DNA of 64,000 nt from an uncultured Flavobacteriaceae bacterium (GCA_947500435.1 CANMRV010000001.1:248001-312000); one strand, 5' to 3'. Counted from the first letter of the stretch, positions 33,684-43,680 are shown. Numbers and translations: made by a program. The notes: generated by a model not told the origin, from the letters alone.

Positions 33684-34604
33684 ATGATTGCAGCTTTACG
33701 GAATAATAGGACTAAAAGTGTTGGCATAGATTTGTTACAAGGGTTTATAACAAACGCGCAGTTGGCACAGGATAATTTTTTTCAATTGGATGAATTGTTA
33801 GCCATAACTGCGTATGAATACAGAAAGGGTAGAATAGCAAAAGAAGAAATTGATGCGCTCAATTCAAGTTTTGGGCAAGAGTTTTTGGAAAACACCTTAC
33901 ATGGTCGTGGTTATTTAAAGCCAAATGGCTATCCTGGAGACTATCTTTTTTTAGATCAAATTTATACCAATCATGTTTCTAAAAATCCAAAGTACCGTAT
34001 TTGGGATGAATATGTGCAACAAAACGGAGCTCCAAATGCAGTACGCAACCGCAAAGAATATTTTAAACATTTAGTAAAGGCAAAAGCGAAATCGCATTCC
34101 CAAATAAATGTTCTTAATGTCATTAGTGGATCTGGTAGAGAGTTAGCAGAGCTTTACGATACTGGATTAGCAAAGAATATTCATACTACCTGTGTCGAAA
34201 TAGATGAAGAGGCGATAGCCTTTTCTAAAAAACTAAACATGGCGAACTTAGCACATATCGAATATGTATGTTCTAATATCTTTAGATACCAAACCAATCA
34301 ATCATTTGATTTCATTTGGGCGGCAGGACTCTTCGACTATCTAAACGACAAAGCTTTTGTGAAGTTATTGAGACGTTTTAAGGAATGGCAGAGAAAGGGA
34401 GGTGAAATAGTTATTGGTAATTACAACGAGGCGCACAATCCAAGTCGAGATTATATGGAAATTCTAGGCGACTGGCACCTCATTCATCGTACTGAAGCTC
34501 AATTGCTGCAACTAGCCAAAGAAGCTGGTTTTGGGGGACATGAAGTACATGTAAGCCGCATGCCTGATAACGTAATTCTATATTTACACATACATTGCTT
34601 ATAA
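33684..34604 (+). CDS. Class I SAM-dependent methyltransferase, PhcB-like
   Basis: A 306-residue methyltransferase. The SAM-binding motif is VLNVISGSGRELAEL (about residues 148-162), followed by VEIDEEA (the acidic residue binding ribose) and FDFIWAAGLFDYL. The N-terminal half with GRGYLKPNGYPGDYLFL is typical of proteins annotated as making 3-hydroxypalmitic acid methyl ester (PhcB of Ralstonia), a diffusible signal. The similarity is at motif level only, and the substrate may differ. It is followed by a strong terminator. Confidence 0.75.
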   Translation: MIAALRNNRTKSVGIDLLQGFITNAQLAQDNFFQLDELLAITAYEYRKGRIAKEEIDALNSSFGQEFLENTLHGRGYLKPNGYPGDYLFLDQIYTNHVSKNPKYRIWDEYVQQNGAPNAVRNRKEYFKHLVKAKAKSHSQINVLNVISGSGRELAELYDTGLAKNIHTTCVEIDEEAIAFSKKLNMANLAHIEYVCSNIFRYQTNQSFDFIWAAGLFDYLNDKAFVKLLRRFKEWQRKGGEIVIGNYNEAHNPSRDYMEILGDWHLIHRTEAQLLQLAKEAGFGGHEVHVSRMPDNVILYLHIHCL

Positions 34605-34676
34605 AAATCATTACACCCATTTCAGTTAAGGTACCACAGACGAATATCCACTTACATTTATGGTTAGTGTTAGCTG

Positions 34677-34709
34677 CCCGAGAACATCAGTATGATGTTC
34701 TCGGGTTTT
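34677..34709 (+). terminator. Terminator after the methyltransferase gene
   Basis: A perfect 13-bp stem (34677-34689 with 34693-34705, loop GTA) followed by TTTTC. Confidence 0.92.
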
Positions 34710-34780
34710 CTTAGTTGTCAAAAGTTTTTTGCAAAAAAGTCTGAATCAGTTCTCTTCAAGAATTATCTTATCTTGAGTAG

Positions 34781-37700
34781 GTGAAAACAGTAAGGCATAT
34801 TGTAAATCTAAGAAAGAGCTTAAGTGTTCTTGTTTGTATATGTTCGGTATACTTACTTTATCCGCAATCACAGATTACTTTTCGACAGTTATCAGTAAAG
34901 GATGGTCTTTCGCAAAATAGTACTGTATCCATTACCCAAGATAGTACCGGGTACCTCTGGATGGCGACCCAAGACGGTCTAAATAAATATGATGGTCGAA
35001 AATTCGAAATTCTTCCCTTTACCTTCGTAGACATTACTAGGCCAAATTATAGTTTTTTAGGTAAGGTGTATACGGATAGAAAAGGTGATGTCTGGGCCAT
35101 TCCAATGAATAAAATCCCCGTAAAATTAAATCCTGAAACGAATAATTTTGACCCTCTCCCTGGCATTACCGATGTAAGTATAATTTTTCAAGATACCGAC
35201 TTTAATATTTGGTTCGGGACGTATAGCAATGGGTTATTTATGTTGAACCCAAATGAGAGCGAAGCTAGGCAAATACTTACCGCAGATGATATTGAAGGCA
35301 CCGTATACCATATTGCGCAAGACCAGCTTGGGAATTTGGTGCTTGCCAAAGATTCAGAAATTGTTGTTTACAATCACAAGACTTCCAAGCTCCTTAAAGA
35401 AACTCCAATAACTATCTATGGAGAACCCATCATCGCAAATTTCAGTGATATCATTTTTGATACTGATGGAACAGAATGGGTTTCTACTTTCGGTAATGGA
35501 CTTTATTTTAAGGAAAAAGGCGACGAAGCTTATCAAAGAATTAGCCAAATGGCATTTACCGACCCTCTTCCGGTGGAGCTAAACATTACCGACCTCCACC
35601 TCGATAAAAAAAATCGCCTTTGGATAGCCACCTATGGCAGAGGAGTTTACATGGTAGATTTCAAGTCGCAAAAAATCACTCATTTCAGTGTTGAGGAAAA
35701 CAATCCAATTACACTTCACTACAATGATGTGCTTTGTATCTATGAAGATTATTCGGGTACGCTTTGGTTTGGTACCGACGGCGCTGGCATCAGTTATTAT
35801 GATGAATATCTAGAAAAATTTAATTCGCTTACCAATTATCAAACCCCTGAAAACATTAACATAGATGTCGTTCGTGCTCTTGCGGTTGATCAAAATGAAA
35901 CCGTATGGGTGGGCACTTCGGGTAAGGGACTCACACGTTACGAGCCCGAGACGAATAGCTGGCAAGCCTTCAAATCAAATGAGTTGGATAAGAATGCCAT
36001 CAAATCCGATAGAATTATGAGTCTGGCTGTAGACCAGGAGAACGATTTATGGATAGGAAGTCAGGGAAAGGGCTTGAGTATTTTAAATCAAAATGAACGT
36101 TTCAGACATTATTCGCCCAATTCAGAAATTCCTTTATCTGCGGAAACAGTATGGGATATTTTTAAAGATGAGAAGAACCAATTTTGGCTGGCAACAAGAG
36201 AACAAGGTCTGATATTATTTGATAAGGACAAAGGAGAACTAAAGAAATACAAGACACAGAATGAACCCGAAAAAGGCCCTCCAGGAAACAACATTCGAGT
36301 CATTTCTGCTGGGAAAAACGGAACACTTTGGCTAGGTACAGAGGAGGAAGGTATTGCCTCTTTCAATCCAATTACGGAAACCTTTGTTTGGTATAAACAT
36401 TCTATTGAAGGGAACAATTCCATAACCAGCAACAATATCAAGTCCTTATATGAAGACCCTAACGGGATTCTCTGGATTGGCACAAATGGTGCTGGTTTAA
36501 ACGCTTTTGATATTCGTGAGAACAAATTCTATTCCTATACCGTTGAAGACGGACTCGCAAACAATGTTATCTATGGAATACTACCGGATGAGGAACAAAA
36601 CTTATGGTTAAGTTCCAATAAGGGAATCACCAAGTTTAAATCAGGAGCATCACTTGAAGCTCCTCCGCAAATTGTTAATTATGCCAATTATGATGGGCTT
36701 GCCACTGAATTCAATACGGGCGCCTACCACAAGGATAAGTCCGGGAATTTATATTTTGGGGGCTTAGAAGGGTTTTACTTTTTCAAACCAAACGAACTGC
36801 AAGAAAACAATGTTTTACCAAAGACAACCATAACTGATTTAGAGGTCTTTAATGAATCTCGCCCTTTAACTCAAAATCTAGGTTTAGAGCATAATGAAAA
36901 TACCTTGACTTTTACCTTTTCAAGCCTACAATTCTCGCTTCCTGAAAAAAATCAATATCAATATCGCTTGCTAGACTATGAAAAAGAATGGGTACACGCT
37001 GGTAATACAAATTTTGCAAGGTATTCACAATTACCTCCTGGGGATTATGAGTTCCAAGTAAAATCAAGCAACTATGACGGGGTTTGGAATGAAGTTCCGG
37101 TAAACTATAAATTTCAAATACACGCCCCTTGGTATCTTACTTCGATAGCGAAGGTCTTATATATCTTCCTGCTTTTAGCTGCTGTATATGGTGTTTATAG
37201 TTACCTAAAATGGCGATTACGAATGCGTTTGAACCTGCAATTACAGGAAGCGGAAGCTGTGAGATTAAAACGCTTAAACGATTTTAAATCGAAATTATAT
37301 ACCGATGTTTCCCATGAATTCAGAACACCGCTCACTCTAATTTCAGGTCCAGTTGACGCGAAATTAAGTGAAGGCTCCTTAACGGAGGACGATTTCACCA
37401 ATTTCTCTATGATTAAGCGAAATACGAATAGATTGATATCGTTGGTGGATCAATTGTTATATCTGGCAAAACTTGAAAAAGGAAAGCTAAAACTGAAAAT
37501 CGCACGAGGTGACCTAGGTTTGTTTTTAGGTATGTTGACCAGTTCTTTTGAATATAGGGCAAAACTCAAAAATATAGTATATACGGTTAACATTGCTGAC
37601 TTTAATGACGTTTGGTATGATGAAGATGCTCTCGAAAAAATAGTAACTAACCTTCTTTCGAATGCATTTAAACATGGTCTTGAAGGAGGCGAGTGCCAAA

Positions 37701-38821
37701 TAGAGGTAACTAAAAAAGACCACTATTTACTCTTAAATATCAAAAACACGGTACCACCTTCAATTAGCGTTGATGTGGAAAAGCTCTTTACCCGTTTTTA
37801 CCAAGAAGATGAGTATTCCGAGGGTGCAGGAGTCGGGCTGTCTTTGGTAAAAGAACTAGTGCATTTGTATCAAGGGGAAATTACAGCTCGCATGGAAAAT
37901 GACGACTGTATACATTTTCAAGTGCGTCTGCCTATTGAAAAAGAAGCATTTTCTGAAATAGATCAGATTGAAGTTATTTCAAGTCCGTATAAACCCATTA
38001 GTACAAACACTTTGGATGGAATCGATAGCAATCCTAAGAATTTGGAAAACCCAAATGAGGAAGAACTCCCTATTCTTTTGGTAGTTGAAGACCACAAGGA
38101 AGTGCGGCAGTTTATCAAATCCGTATGGAAGAATACATTCCAGGTTTTTGAAGCAGAAGATGGGCGGCAAGGTATTGAAAAGGCCTTGGAAGTGGTTCCA
38201 GACCTGATAATTACAGATGTGCGTATGCCAGTGTGTGATGGTATTGAACTCTGTAATACTTTAAAAACAGATGAACGTACAAGCCATATTCCCATCATAT
38301 TATTGACGGCCGGTATAGGTGAAGAACAAGAACTGAAAGGATTAAAATCTGGAGCAGATGATTTTATAACCAAGCCTTTCAATCTTCCAGTTCTCAAAAC
38401 AAGGGTGGAGAATCTTATTGCAACTCGAAAAACACTAAGAAATCGCTATAGTCAAGAAATGGTAATCAAGGCAAAAGATATTGCTCTTACTCCTACCGAT
38501 CAGCTTTTTTTTAGTAGGGTTCAAAACGTATTAGATAAGCAACTATCAGATGCTGACTTTAGTGCCGAATCTTTTTGCAAGTCTGTTGGTATGAGTCGAA
38601 TGCAACTACACCGAAAACTAATGGCTTTTACGGGGCTTTCTACATCAGCCTTTATTCGTTCACAACGTTTAAAACAAGCACTGCAAATTCTAAAAACCTC
38701 TGACGCTACTATAAATGAAGTTGCCTATACAGTAGGTTTTAATACCCCTTCCTATTTTATTAAATGTTTTAAAGAAACCTACAAAAAAACTCCTTCCGAA
38801 TATTTGAAAAATTCTATTTAG
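34781..38821 (+). CDS. Hybrid two-component system protein (sensor kinase, receiver, AraC output)
   Basis: A 1346-residue one-protein signalling system of the Bacteroidetes type. After a signal/anchor (about 12-28) comes a periplasmic two-bladed-propeller sensor of Reg_prop repeats (for example GYLWMATQDGLNKYDG) to about residue 720. A Y_Y_Y domain (about 730-795), a transmembrane helix (about 800-818), a HisKA with H845 in DVSHEFRTPL, and an ATPase domain with NLLSNAFKHG and GAGVGLSLV follow. The receiver has D1146 in DVRMPVCDG and the AraC domain fills the last 100 residues. Start codon is GTG. Such proteins usually regulate an adjacent polysaccharide locus, but none is present here. Confidence 0.96.
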   Translation: MKTVRHIVNLRKSLSVLVCICSVYLLYPQSQITFRQLSVKDGLSQNSTVSITQDSTGYLWMATQDGLNKYDGRKFEILPFTFVDITRPNYSFLGKVYTDRKGDVWAIPMNKIPVKLNPETNNFDPLPGITDVSIIFQDTDFNIWFGTYSNGLFMLNPNESEARQILTADDIEGTVYHIAQDQLGNLVLAKDSEIVVYNHKTSKLLKETPITIYGEPIIANFSDIIFDTDGTEWVSTFGNGLYFKEKGDEAYQRISQMAFTDPLPVELNITDLHLDKKNRLWIATYGRGVYMVDFKSQKITHFSVEENNPITLHYNDVLCIYEDYSGTLWFGTDGAGISYYDEYLEKFNSLTNYQTPENINIDVVRALAVDQNETVWVGTSGKGLTRYEPETNSWQAFKSNELDKNAIKSDRIMSLAVDQENDLWIGSQGKGLSILNQNERFRHYSPNSEIPLSAETVWDIFKDEKNQFWLATREQGLILFDKDKGELKKYKTQNEPEKGPPGNNIRVISAGKNGTLWLGTEEEGIASFNPITETFVWYKHSIEGNNSITSNNIKSLYEDPNGILWIGTNGAGLNAFDIRENKFYSYTVEDGLANNVIYGILPDEEQNLWLSSNKGITKFKSGASLEAPPQIVNYANYDGLATEFNTGAYHKDKSGNLYFGGLEGFYFFKPNELQENNVLPKTTITDLEVFNESRPLTQNLGLEHNENTLTFTFSSLQFSLPEKNQYQYRLLDYEKEWVHAGNTNFARYSQLPPGDYEFQVKSSNYDGVWNEVPVNYKFQIHAPWYLTSIAKVLYIFLLLAAVYGVYSYLKWRLRMRLNLQLQEAEAVRLKRLNDFKSKLYTDVSHEFRTPLTLISGPVDAKLSEGSLTEDDFTNFSMIKRNTNRLISLVDQLLYLAKLEKGKLKLKIARGDLGLFLGMLTSSFEYRAKLKNIVYTVNIADFNDVWYDEDALEKIVTNLLSNAFKHGLEGGECQIEVTKKDHYLLLNIKNTVPPSISVDVEKLFTRFYQEDEYSEGAGVGLSLVKELVHLYQGEITARMENDDCIHFQVRLPIEKEAFSEIDQIEVISSPYKPISTNTLDGIDSNPKNLENPNEEELPILLVVEDHKEVRQFIKSVWKNTFQVFEAEDGRQGIEKALEVVPDLIITDVRMPVCDGIELCNTLKTDERTSHIPIILLTAGIGEEQELKGLKSGADDFITKPFNLPVLKTRVENLIATRKTLRNRYSQEMVIKAKDIALTPTDQLFFSRVQNVLDKQLSDADFSAESFCKSVGMSRMQLHRKLMAFTGLSTSAFIRSQRLKQALQILKTSDATINEVAYTVGFNTPSYFIKCFKETYKKTPSEYLKNSI

Positions 38822-38917
38822 CCTATGTAGGCGCCTATGTTACATAAGTTGCAACTATTGTTACATATATGCTACTGCTTCCTGCAACATTAAAATAGTT
38901 TTGGTGAACCAATCAAA

Positions 38918-39364
38918 ATGATGATGCAGGCTCTTGATATACGACTAAAATTTCTGATGGTTACGGTTATAGTATTATTCTCTGGAATATGCTTCGGCCA
39001 AGAAAGAATTACAAAAGAAACCAAGGTGATATTGGTGGTTGACAACAAGTCAGATGCCGTGGAACATATTGTTTTATTAGCAAGTTTTCAAAAAACAAAG
39101 GAAAAACAGCTAATGAAAAACTACAGTCACCATAAATTTTTCTTAGGATTATTAAGAGGAAGTTATAACCTAAATAAAAATACAATAGTACCTGGAAAAA
39201 ATACGACAATAGTCATTTATACCGACAAACAGTTTTCGCCGCTTGAAGAGTTTTTTCAAGTAGAAGATTTCTCCCCTGGCGATGAATTTAATCTGGGAGA
39301 AACCAAGGCAAAGGTAATTGCCAACAAAAAAGGGGAGTTGGTCATAAAAACGCAAAAGCCCTAG
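38918..39364 (+). CDS. Small exported protein of unknown function
   Basis: A 148-residue protein with a signal peptide (FLMVTVIVLFSGICFGQE, cleavage near residue 28). The mature part is lysine-rich and beta-like. I do not recognise a family. It is the first gene behind the hybrid sensor and could be under its control. Confidence 0.6.
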   Translation: MMMQALDIRLKFLMVTVIVLFSGICFGQERITKETKVILVVDNKSDAVEHIVLLASFQKTKEKQLMKNYSHHKFFLGLLRGSYNLNKNTIVPGKNTTIVIYTDKQFSPLEEFFQVEDFSPGDEFNLGETKAKVIANKKGELVIKTQKP

Positions 39365-39395
39365 AAATACTTTAGAACAACTAAAAAGAAACACT

Positions 39396-39488
39396 ATGAA
39401 AACCACTAGAATAGAGGCGGGGGAAATCCTCGTAATAGGAATGCTAATAATAGCAATAGTATTGGTAGTAACTGCCATTTCTAATTAA
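39396..39488 (+). CDS. Very small single-helix membrane protein
   Basis: A 30-residue frame (MKTTRIEAGEILVIGM, then LIIAIVLVVTAISN) that is one transmembrane helix behind a short polar start. It lies 31 bases behind the preceding exported protein gene with an A-rich leader. No family; its reality rests on the clean hydrophobic pattern only. Confidence 0.45.
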   Translation: MKTTRIEAGEILVIGMLIIAIVLVVTAISN

Positions 39489-39621
39489 AAACGATTTCTT
39501 TCCTTCAGTAATATAGCCCGGTTAGCAATTTCTTCGGCATGATTCTATCATGGCTCGAAAAAAAGTAAAAGAATTGTTAACCTCTTCTTCTCAATGACAT
39601 AAAAGAAGAACAAAAGGCTAT

Positions 39622-40101
39622 ATGATGAAACTACTACTTACTTACATTTCAATTTTTAGCGCTACACATCTTTGCGCACAATCAACCAATAAGACGGTAA
39701 TAGCAAGTGCCGGAGGCAATATGTCCGCGCCAGAAGTTGCCATCGGGTATACCATTGGCGAACCTATCGTGGGCTTAATAGCTAGCGATAGTTCGATTGA
39801 CCAGGGCTTTTGGGCCGGGTCATTGACGGTAGAACCAATTTCAACAGAAAAAGAACTGGAGGGGATACAAATCTTTCCGAATCCCGTGGTTGATGAATTG
39901 AACATTTTTACCAATAGCAATCCGGTTTATGCCATTACCCTTTTTGCCGTAGATGGCAGGAGAACATTAAAAAAACAGGTGGATGCTTCTCAAATCGAAC
40001 ATAAAATCGATTTGAGTCATTTATCAAAAGGCATGTATGTGCTACGGCTATTTGTTGAGGGTACCGATGAGGCTAAACTATTTAAAATAATTAAAAAATA
40101 G
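39622..40101 (+). CDS. T9SS type A sorting-domain protein
   Basis: A 159-residue secreted protein. A signal peptide (LLLTYISIFSATHLCAQ) precedes a short repeat-like part (GGNMSAPEVAIGYTIGEPI and DQGFWAG, about 25-75) and a type A C-terminal sorting domain (about 80-159; FPNPVVDELNI, ITLFAVDGRR, LSKGMYVLRL and a final lysine-rich end). It should be exported by the type IX system to the surface. The following gene (24 bases on) encodes the repeat/tail-fibre protein, and small T9SS proteins like this often precede such genes in flavobacteria. Confidence 0.85.
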   Translation: MMKLLLTYISIFSATHLCAQSTNKTVIASAGGNMSAPEVAIGYTIGEPIVGLIASDSSIDQGFWAGSLTVEPISTEKELEGIQIFPNPVVDELNIFTNSNPVYAITLFAVDGRRTLKKQVDASQIEHKIDLSHLSKGMYVLRLFVEGTDEAKLFKIIKK

Positions 40102-40124
40102 AACAATTAAGAAAACTAGAAATC

Positions 40125-43100
40125 ATGAAAAAAAATTACATTGTTTTACTTCTTACAATCCTATTTTCAGGAATAGTGATTGCCCAAGAAACCCAAAAAA
40201 ACTTTATCAACTATCAAGGCGTTGCCCGCAATGCGGATAACGCACTTATGGTATCTGAAGCGATGACGATTAACATTGCCTTGAAATTCGGAACGGCGAA
40301 TACTGCTTCTATTTATGACGAAAGCCACGCAGTTACAACCGATGCCAATGGGGTTTTTAGTCTTCTAATCGGTAATGGTAGTCCGGCAAAAGGTGATTAC
40401 AATGCATTGCCGTGGGGAAGCGCAGCAACTTTCGTAACCGTATCTATGAACGGAAACGAAATCGGAACTACCGAAATGATGTCAGTGCCTTATGCTATTA
40501 GTTCAGGAAAAGCAGTTGACCAATCAGCTGGTGAAGTATTATACGACAATTCTGCTTCTGGACTTTCGGCAACTACAGCCCAAGAAGCTATTGATGAATT
40601 GATTACAGGAGGAAGCATTGATGCAGATGCCGATCCGACCAATGAATTGCAAACAATCAGTTTCAATTCTAGCACAAGTGAGTTGAGTTTATCAGATGGG
40701 AATACTATACTAATCCCTACAGATGGAACAGATGCTGACGCCGATCCAACTAATGAGATTCAGAACTTAAGTTTTAATGTAACTACCAATGAATTGAGTT
40801 TAACAGATGGTGGAACAGTAACGATACCAAGTGGAGGAACTGATGCGGATGCGGATCCTGCCAACGAGCTCCAGACTTTGAGTTTCGATGCAAGTACAAA
40901 TGCGTTGAGTTTGTCGGATGGTAATTCAGTAACCATTCCTAGTGGTGGCACCGATGCGGACGCAGACCCAACCAATGAAATACAGACGATTAGTTTTGAT
41001 GCTGCTTCAAATAAAATCAGTCTCACCGATGGGGGAGAAATTACGATTCCAAGTGGTGGAACAGATGCCGATGCCGATCCAACCAATGAGATACAGACCC
41101 TTGCTTTTGATGCGGGCACAAATGAACTGAGTCTGTCTGAAGGGAATACTATTGTTATTCCTACAGGTGGTGTGGACGGTGATGGTGATTCCACTAACGA
41201 ATTTCAAACTATCAGTTTTGATGTAGCAACAAATGAACTAAGTCTTTCAGATGGAGGTTCGGTAACTATTCCGAGCGGAGGCACCGATGCTGATGCAGAT
41301 CCAACAAACGAGATACAAGATATTTCTTTGGTCGGTACGGAGCTTAGTATTTCTGATGGTTCTACTATTGATCTAGCACCAATAGTCCCAACAGGTGGAA
41401 CGGATAATCAAAACTTAACATTTAACGAAGCAACTAAAATACTTGAAATTGAAGATGGGAATACGGTTGATTTGAGTAGTCTTTCTGGTGGTGGCGGAAG
41501 TTCACTTTGGAATGAAGAAGCTACGCATATATACTCGAATAACAGAGTGGGTATTAACACGAGGGGAGAAATACCTAAAACACTCTTTGAAATAGCTGGT
41601 ATACCCGGTGTCTCTGAAGATGTAGGGTTCACAAACGCGCTTTTCACTATTACGGATAATGAAATTTCAGGAGGGCCTTTTCAAATGGTAATGGGTGGCA
41701 GCTCAATCCAAACACTGGCTGAGGGAGTGCCATCGCGTATGTATCTCAATTCAGCAGGCGGAGGCGTGGGTATGAGAGGACTTTTAGATATAGATGGCGA
41801 TTTGCGTATTCAGAATTTAAGCGGTACCGGCCAACGTAATGTAATGGCCGATGCCGATGGTAATTTGGTAATAGGCGCTAGTGGCGCGGGAAGCCCTTCA
41901 GGTCTAGAAACCTTAGAGGAGGGCTTGGGTTTTGGATGGCGGTTGATAGGGAGAAATCCTGCTAATTTTGGTTCAATTGGTTTTAACGCTATTGATATGA
42001 GTACGAGTAATTCTGCATCTTCAGAAAAAGGAGCAACAGGTAACCATTCTTTTGCGACGGGAGAAAATACGGAGGCTTCAGGAGAATGGTCTACGGCAAT
42101 GGGCAAGAATACTAGGGCCCTTAAAAGTTATTCTATTGCAATGGGAGACGGTTCAATCGCCAATGGTGCTAAATCCACGGCTATGGGATTTACATCTGAA
42201 GCTAATGGCTTATCATCAACGGCGATGGGTTTTGGAACCAAAGCAGATGGATACTACTCCACAGCCATAGGATTTAGAACAATTTCAGGAAGTTATGCCT
42301 CAACATCCATTGGCCATTACAATGTTGGAGCCAGCGGTGATATTTTGGCATGGCAACCAACGGACCCTCTTTTTGAAATTGGGAACGGAGAATTTGGAGC
42401 ACGTAGAAATGCACTGATGATTTTAAAGAATGGAAATATGGGTGTAGGCAACATCACTCCAACCACAACACTAGATATTGATGGAAGGACAAGAATTAGA
42501 GATTTAAGCGGTTCAGGCCAGCGCAATGTAATGGCAGATGCAGATGGTAATTTGGTCATTGGAGCGGGGGGCGGAGGAAGTTCTTTGTGGACTGAGAATG
42601 GCTCTAACGTATATAGAACGGGCGGAAGTGTTGGTATAGGTACTATACCCGACACTAATTATCAGTTTCACGTAAACGGAGGTATTTTATTCGATACCCG
42701 ATTTCTGAAATTCGATGGAGGAACACAAAAACAATGGACACAATATATTGACCCAGTAAACGGCTCTATCGGATTTGGGGCTCATATGAGTGATACAGAA
42801 GCGTTTTCCCCAAGGTTGAAGTTGGCTAGAACGGGCGAACTTGAATTAGGTACAGCATCAAGACGTGAGGCATGGTTACATGTTCCAAAAAACTCCACCT
42901 TATCAAAACCGCACCTAAAGCTCGAAGAGACCGAAGCTGATTACGCCAGACTTGAATTCAAAAACAGTTCTCAGGGTTTTTGGCATATTGCAGGAAGAGG
43001 TGGCAGTACCGGAGATGCTAGTAGGCTCAATTTTTATCACCATAATGGAACTGTCGGAAGAGATTATATGACTATTGCTGGTTCTGGAAATGTTGGTATT

Positions 43101-43613
43101 GGAGGTTCATCACCCACGGCAAGATTGCATATCTTTCAAGGGGGGCAAGAAATCGAAAAAGGCCTTCGTTTCAGTGATGGTATTAACCAAGATTGGACCG
43201 TTGCGCATGGATTTGGTCTAAGTTTTTATTACGGGGGGAATTTTAGGGCAGCCATCAATGCAAACAACGGTGCCTATATTCAAGCATCTGATGCCAGGTT
43301 AAAATCAAATATTAAAACACTTTCTCCAGTTCTTGAAAAGGTAAAACAGTTAAGACCTTCTACCTACTTTTATAATTCAGACGAAAAGCAAAATATCACA
43401 GTAGGGTTAATTGCTCAAGATGTTCAACCATTATTTCCTGAATTAGTAAGTAGTTCAGGAGAAGAAAAAATACTGGGTATCGATTATAGTACCTTTAGTG
43501 TCGTAGCTATCAAAGCAATCCAAGAACAACAAACAATAATAGATAAACAATCTATGATTATATCAAATTTAGAAAAACGCTTAAAAAGATTGGAAACAAA
43601 GATGGGTCAATAG
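40125..43613 (+). CDS. Large repeat protein with a tail-fibre intramolecular chaperone domain
   Basis: A 1162-residue exported protein. After a signal peptide (about 1-21) and a beta-like N-terminal domain (about 22-160) come seven 37-residue repeats opening with DADADPTNE and ending in IPSGGT (about 166-425), and a degenerate eighth. A central portion has a run of YadA-head-like motifs (TAMG, SIAMG, SNAIG type; about 640-730). The block QRNVMADADGNLVIGA occurs twice. The C-terminus is a peptidase S74/tail-fibre chaperone domain (SDARLKSNIKTL and the following GLIAQDVQPL, about 1060-1162). It is a surface fibre-type protein probably trimerised by its C-terminus. Confidence 0.92.
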   Translation: MKKNYIVLLLTILFSGIVIAQETQKNFINYQGVARNADNALMVSEAMTINIALKFGTANTASIYDESHAVTTDANGVFSLLIGNGSPAKGDYNALPWGSAATFVTVSMNGNEIGTTEMMSVPYAISSGKAVDQSAGEVLYDNSASGLSATTAQEAIDELITGGSIDADADPTNELQTISFNSSTSELSLSDGNTILIPTDGTDADADPTNEIQNLSFNVTTNELSLTDGGTVTIPSGGTDADADPANELQTLSFDASTNALSLSDGNSVTIPSGGTDADADPTNEIQTISFDAASNKISLTDGGEITIPSGGTDADADPTNEIQTLAFDAGTNELSLSEGNTIVIPTGGVDGDGDSTNEFQTISFDVATNELSLSDGGSVTIPSGGTDADADPTNEIQDISLVGTELSISDGSTIDLAPIVPTGGTDNQNLTFNEATKILEIEDGNTVDLSSLSGGGGSSLWNEEATHIYSNNRVGINTRGEIPKTLFEIAGIPGVSEDVGFTNALFTITDNEISGGPFQMVMGGSSIQTLAEGVPSRMYLNSAGGGVGMRGLLDIDGDLRIQNLSGTGQRNVMADADGNLVIGASGAGSPSGLETLEEGLGFGWRLIGRNPANFGSIGFNAIDMSTSNSASSEKGATGNHSFATGENTEASGEWSTAMGKNTRALKSYSIAMGDGSIANGAKSTAMGFTSEANGLSSTAMGFGTKADGYYSTAIGFRTISGSYASTSIGHYNVGASGDILAWQPTDPLFEIGNGEFGARRNALMILKNGNMGVGNITPTTTLDIDGRTRIRDLSGSGQRNVMADADGNLVIGAGGGGSSLWTENGSNVYRTGGSVGIGTIPDTNYQFHVNGGILFDTRFLKFDGGTQKQWTQYIDPVNGSIGFGAHMSDTEAFSPRLKLARTGELELGTASRREAWLHVPKNSTLSKPHLKLEETEADYARLEFKNSSQGFWHIAGRGGSTGDASRLNFYHHNGTVGRDYMTIAGSGNVGIGGSSPTARLHIFQGGQEIEKGLRFSDGINQDWTVAHGFGLSFYYGGNFRAAINANNGAYIQASDARLKSNIKTLSPVLEKVKQLRPSTYFYNSDEKQNITVGLIAQDVQPLFPELVSSSGEEKILGIDYSTFSVVAIKAIQEQQTIIDKQSMIISNLEKRLKRLETKMGQ
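40620..41402 (+). repeat. Seven tandem 111-bp coding repeats
   Basis: Repeats start at 40620, 40731, 40842, 40953, 41064, 41175 and 41286, exactly 111 bp apart. Each encodes DADADPTNE(L/I)Q followed by a beta-strand pair. Wobble positions differ between units, so the array is old rather than a recent expansion. The seventh unit is slightly longer and leads to a degenerate eighth. Confidence 0.9.
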
Positions 43614-43636
43614 AGCATGATTCGGTAATCTTCTTT

Positions 43637-43680
43637 AAACCAAAAAGTATATTCCAAACTATACTTTTTGGTTTATTTTT
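43637..43680 (+). terminator. Terminator after the repeat protein gene
   Basis: AAACCAAAAAGTATA pairs with TATACTTTTTGGTTT over 15 bases, followed by ATTTTTTTTG. It ends the T9SS/repeat gene unit. Confidence 0.85.

Noticed and set aside
37963..38397. Minus-strand frame of 144 codons opposite the receiver domain
   Set aside because: It lies wholly within a well-supported gene on the other strand and shows no domain.
40760..41194. Long minus-strand frame within the repeat array
   Set aside because: It is the antisense of the in-frame repeats and has a repetitive low-complexity product.
40620..41402. Regular direct repeats of 111 bp, at first sight array-like
   Set aside because: They are in frame, encode a protein repeat and lack spacers, so they are not a CRISPR array.
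42900..43613. Prophage, suggested by the tail-fibre-type domain
   Set aside because: No other phage genes; the protein has a signal peptide and belongs with a T9SS cargo gene, as in many Bacteroidetes.
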